Shown one piece after another: positions 4,851-5,089 of a stretch of 5,089 nucleotides of DNA. Made by a program: the position numbers and the translations under genes. Under the pieces are notes generated by a model. It worked only from the letters and a program-made list of their open reading frames with translations. It was not told the DNA's origin and did not search any database. Within the stretch, counting starts at the first letter, position 1, and every line of letters begins with the position of its first letter. The DNA comes from Methanosaeta sp. NSP1 (lineage in GTDB: Archaea; Halobacteriota; Methanosarcinia; Methanotrichales; Methanotrichaceae), in contig NOLC01000132.1 of NCBI GenBank assembly GCA_002256595.1, forward strand, positions 1 through 5,089. Reading direction: 5' to 3'.

Positions 4851-5089
4851 TCTGCCATCTACCCTCTTGGTGCACCTGCCACAGGCCACCAGGACGGATG
4901 GGCCCCTGCGGGCCAGCTCCTCCCGAATGGCCGCCTCCACCTCCTCTTCGGAGGCGGGCATATCCAGGAAGCGGGTGGGCAGCAGCGCCTTTAAAACCGC
5001 ACTCAGGTCGGGAGCCTCCTGAAAGCCGGTCATGGCCGCTACATCGTTTTTAAGCACCACAGCCAGAAGATCGCGCCTCTGCCAGATGG
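4842..5089 (-). CDS. C-terminal end of a TPP-dependent enzyme, indolepyruvate ferredoxin oxidoreductase alpha (IorA)-like; 5' part beyond window
   Basis: About 81 residues are visible, ending at a TAA whose complement is 4842-4844. The frame stays open through the right edge, so the GTG at 5058-5060 is an internal valine and not a start. The stretch LLAVVLKNDVAAMTGFQE resembles the end of the thiamine pyrophosphate-binding domain in IorA-type enzymes, where a motif like LDNxxTAMTGxQ follows the last TPP/Mg contact. The rest, with an alternating helix/strand pattern ending GPSVLVACGRC, fits the end of that fold. IorA oxidises arylpyruvates to aryl-CoA with ferredoxin as acceptor. Some archaeal IorA carry a C-terminal ferredoxin domain, but this one ends shortly after a lone CGRC pair with no room for two 4Fe-4S clusters. 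Another TPP enzyme of the same superfamily, such as a sulfopyruvate decarboxylase-like protein, is possible. Family level is fairly sure; exact substrate is not. Confidence 0.6.
   Translation of the reverse strand, partial: IWQRRDLLAVVLKNDVAAMTGFQEAPDLSAVLKALLPTRFLDMPASEEEVEAAIREELARRGPSVLVACGRCTKRVDGRQK

Noticed and set aside
5058..5060. GTG as the start of a small 72-residue minus-strand protein
   Set aside because: The frame remains open to the window edge, and the residues before the GTG (IWQRRDLLA) continue the TPP-domain strand naturally, so this is an internal valine.

Overview
The window looks like a piece of a methanogenic archaeal chromosome, most plausibly Methanothrix/Methanosaeta or a close relative within the Methanosarcinales. 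The clues are an archaeal-type Elp3 with a C-x4-C-x2-C cluster motif, a long-form HisG, an intronless tRNA gene without encoded CCA, archaeal-style box A/BRE promoter candidates, and tandem pentapeptide-repeat proteins ending in a two-helix pore module, a combination I associate with these methanogens. The genus is an inference from gene content, not from any search.

Layout. Positions 1-182 hold the 3' end of a plus-strand gene whose product ends in a channel-like pore and last transmembrane helix. After 54 bases comes a complete paralogue (237-1724): signal peptide, phenylalanine-rich repeat solenoid with an 11-residue period, one transmembrane helix, pore loop and a second helix. Both lack a recognisable TxGYG selectivity filter. 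Positions 1725-1837 contain no gene but carry a good tRNA promoter candidate, followed by tRNA-Arg(CCT) at 1838-1912 and a T-run. The minus strand then carries hisG (1951-2823), convergent with the tRNA. A 109-base divergent spacer separates hisG from a plus-strand pair: a 101-residue protein of unknown function (2933-3238) and elp3 (3235-4827), joined by an ATGA overlap. Converging on elp3 is the 3' end of a minus-strand TPP-dependent enzyme gene resembling indolepyruvate ferredoxin oxidoreductase alpha subunit (from 4842 off the right edge).

How the genes relate. There is no single pathway here. HisG starts histidine biosynthesis; Elp3 modifies wobble uridines in tRNA; the TPP enzyme would belong to 2-oxoacid metabolism; the two channel-like proteins are envelope proteins of unknown role. 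The only tight functional link the sequence suggests is the translationally coupled small protein and Elp3. The most unusual material is the pair of pore proteins with divergent filters and an exported repeat solenoid. No mobile element, CRISPR array or clear recently transferred segment is visible.
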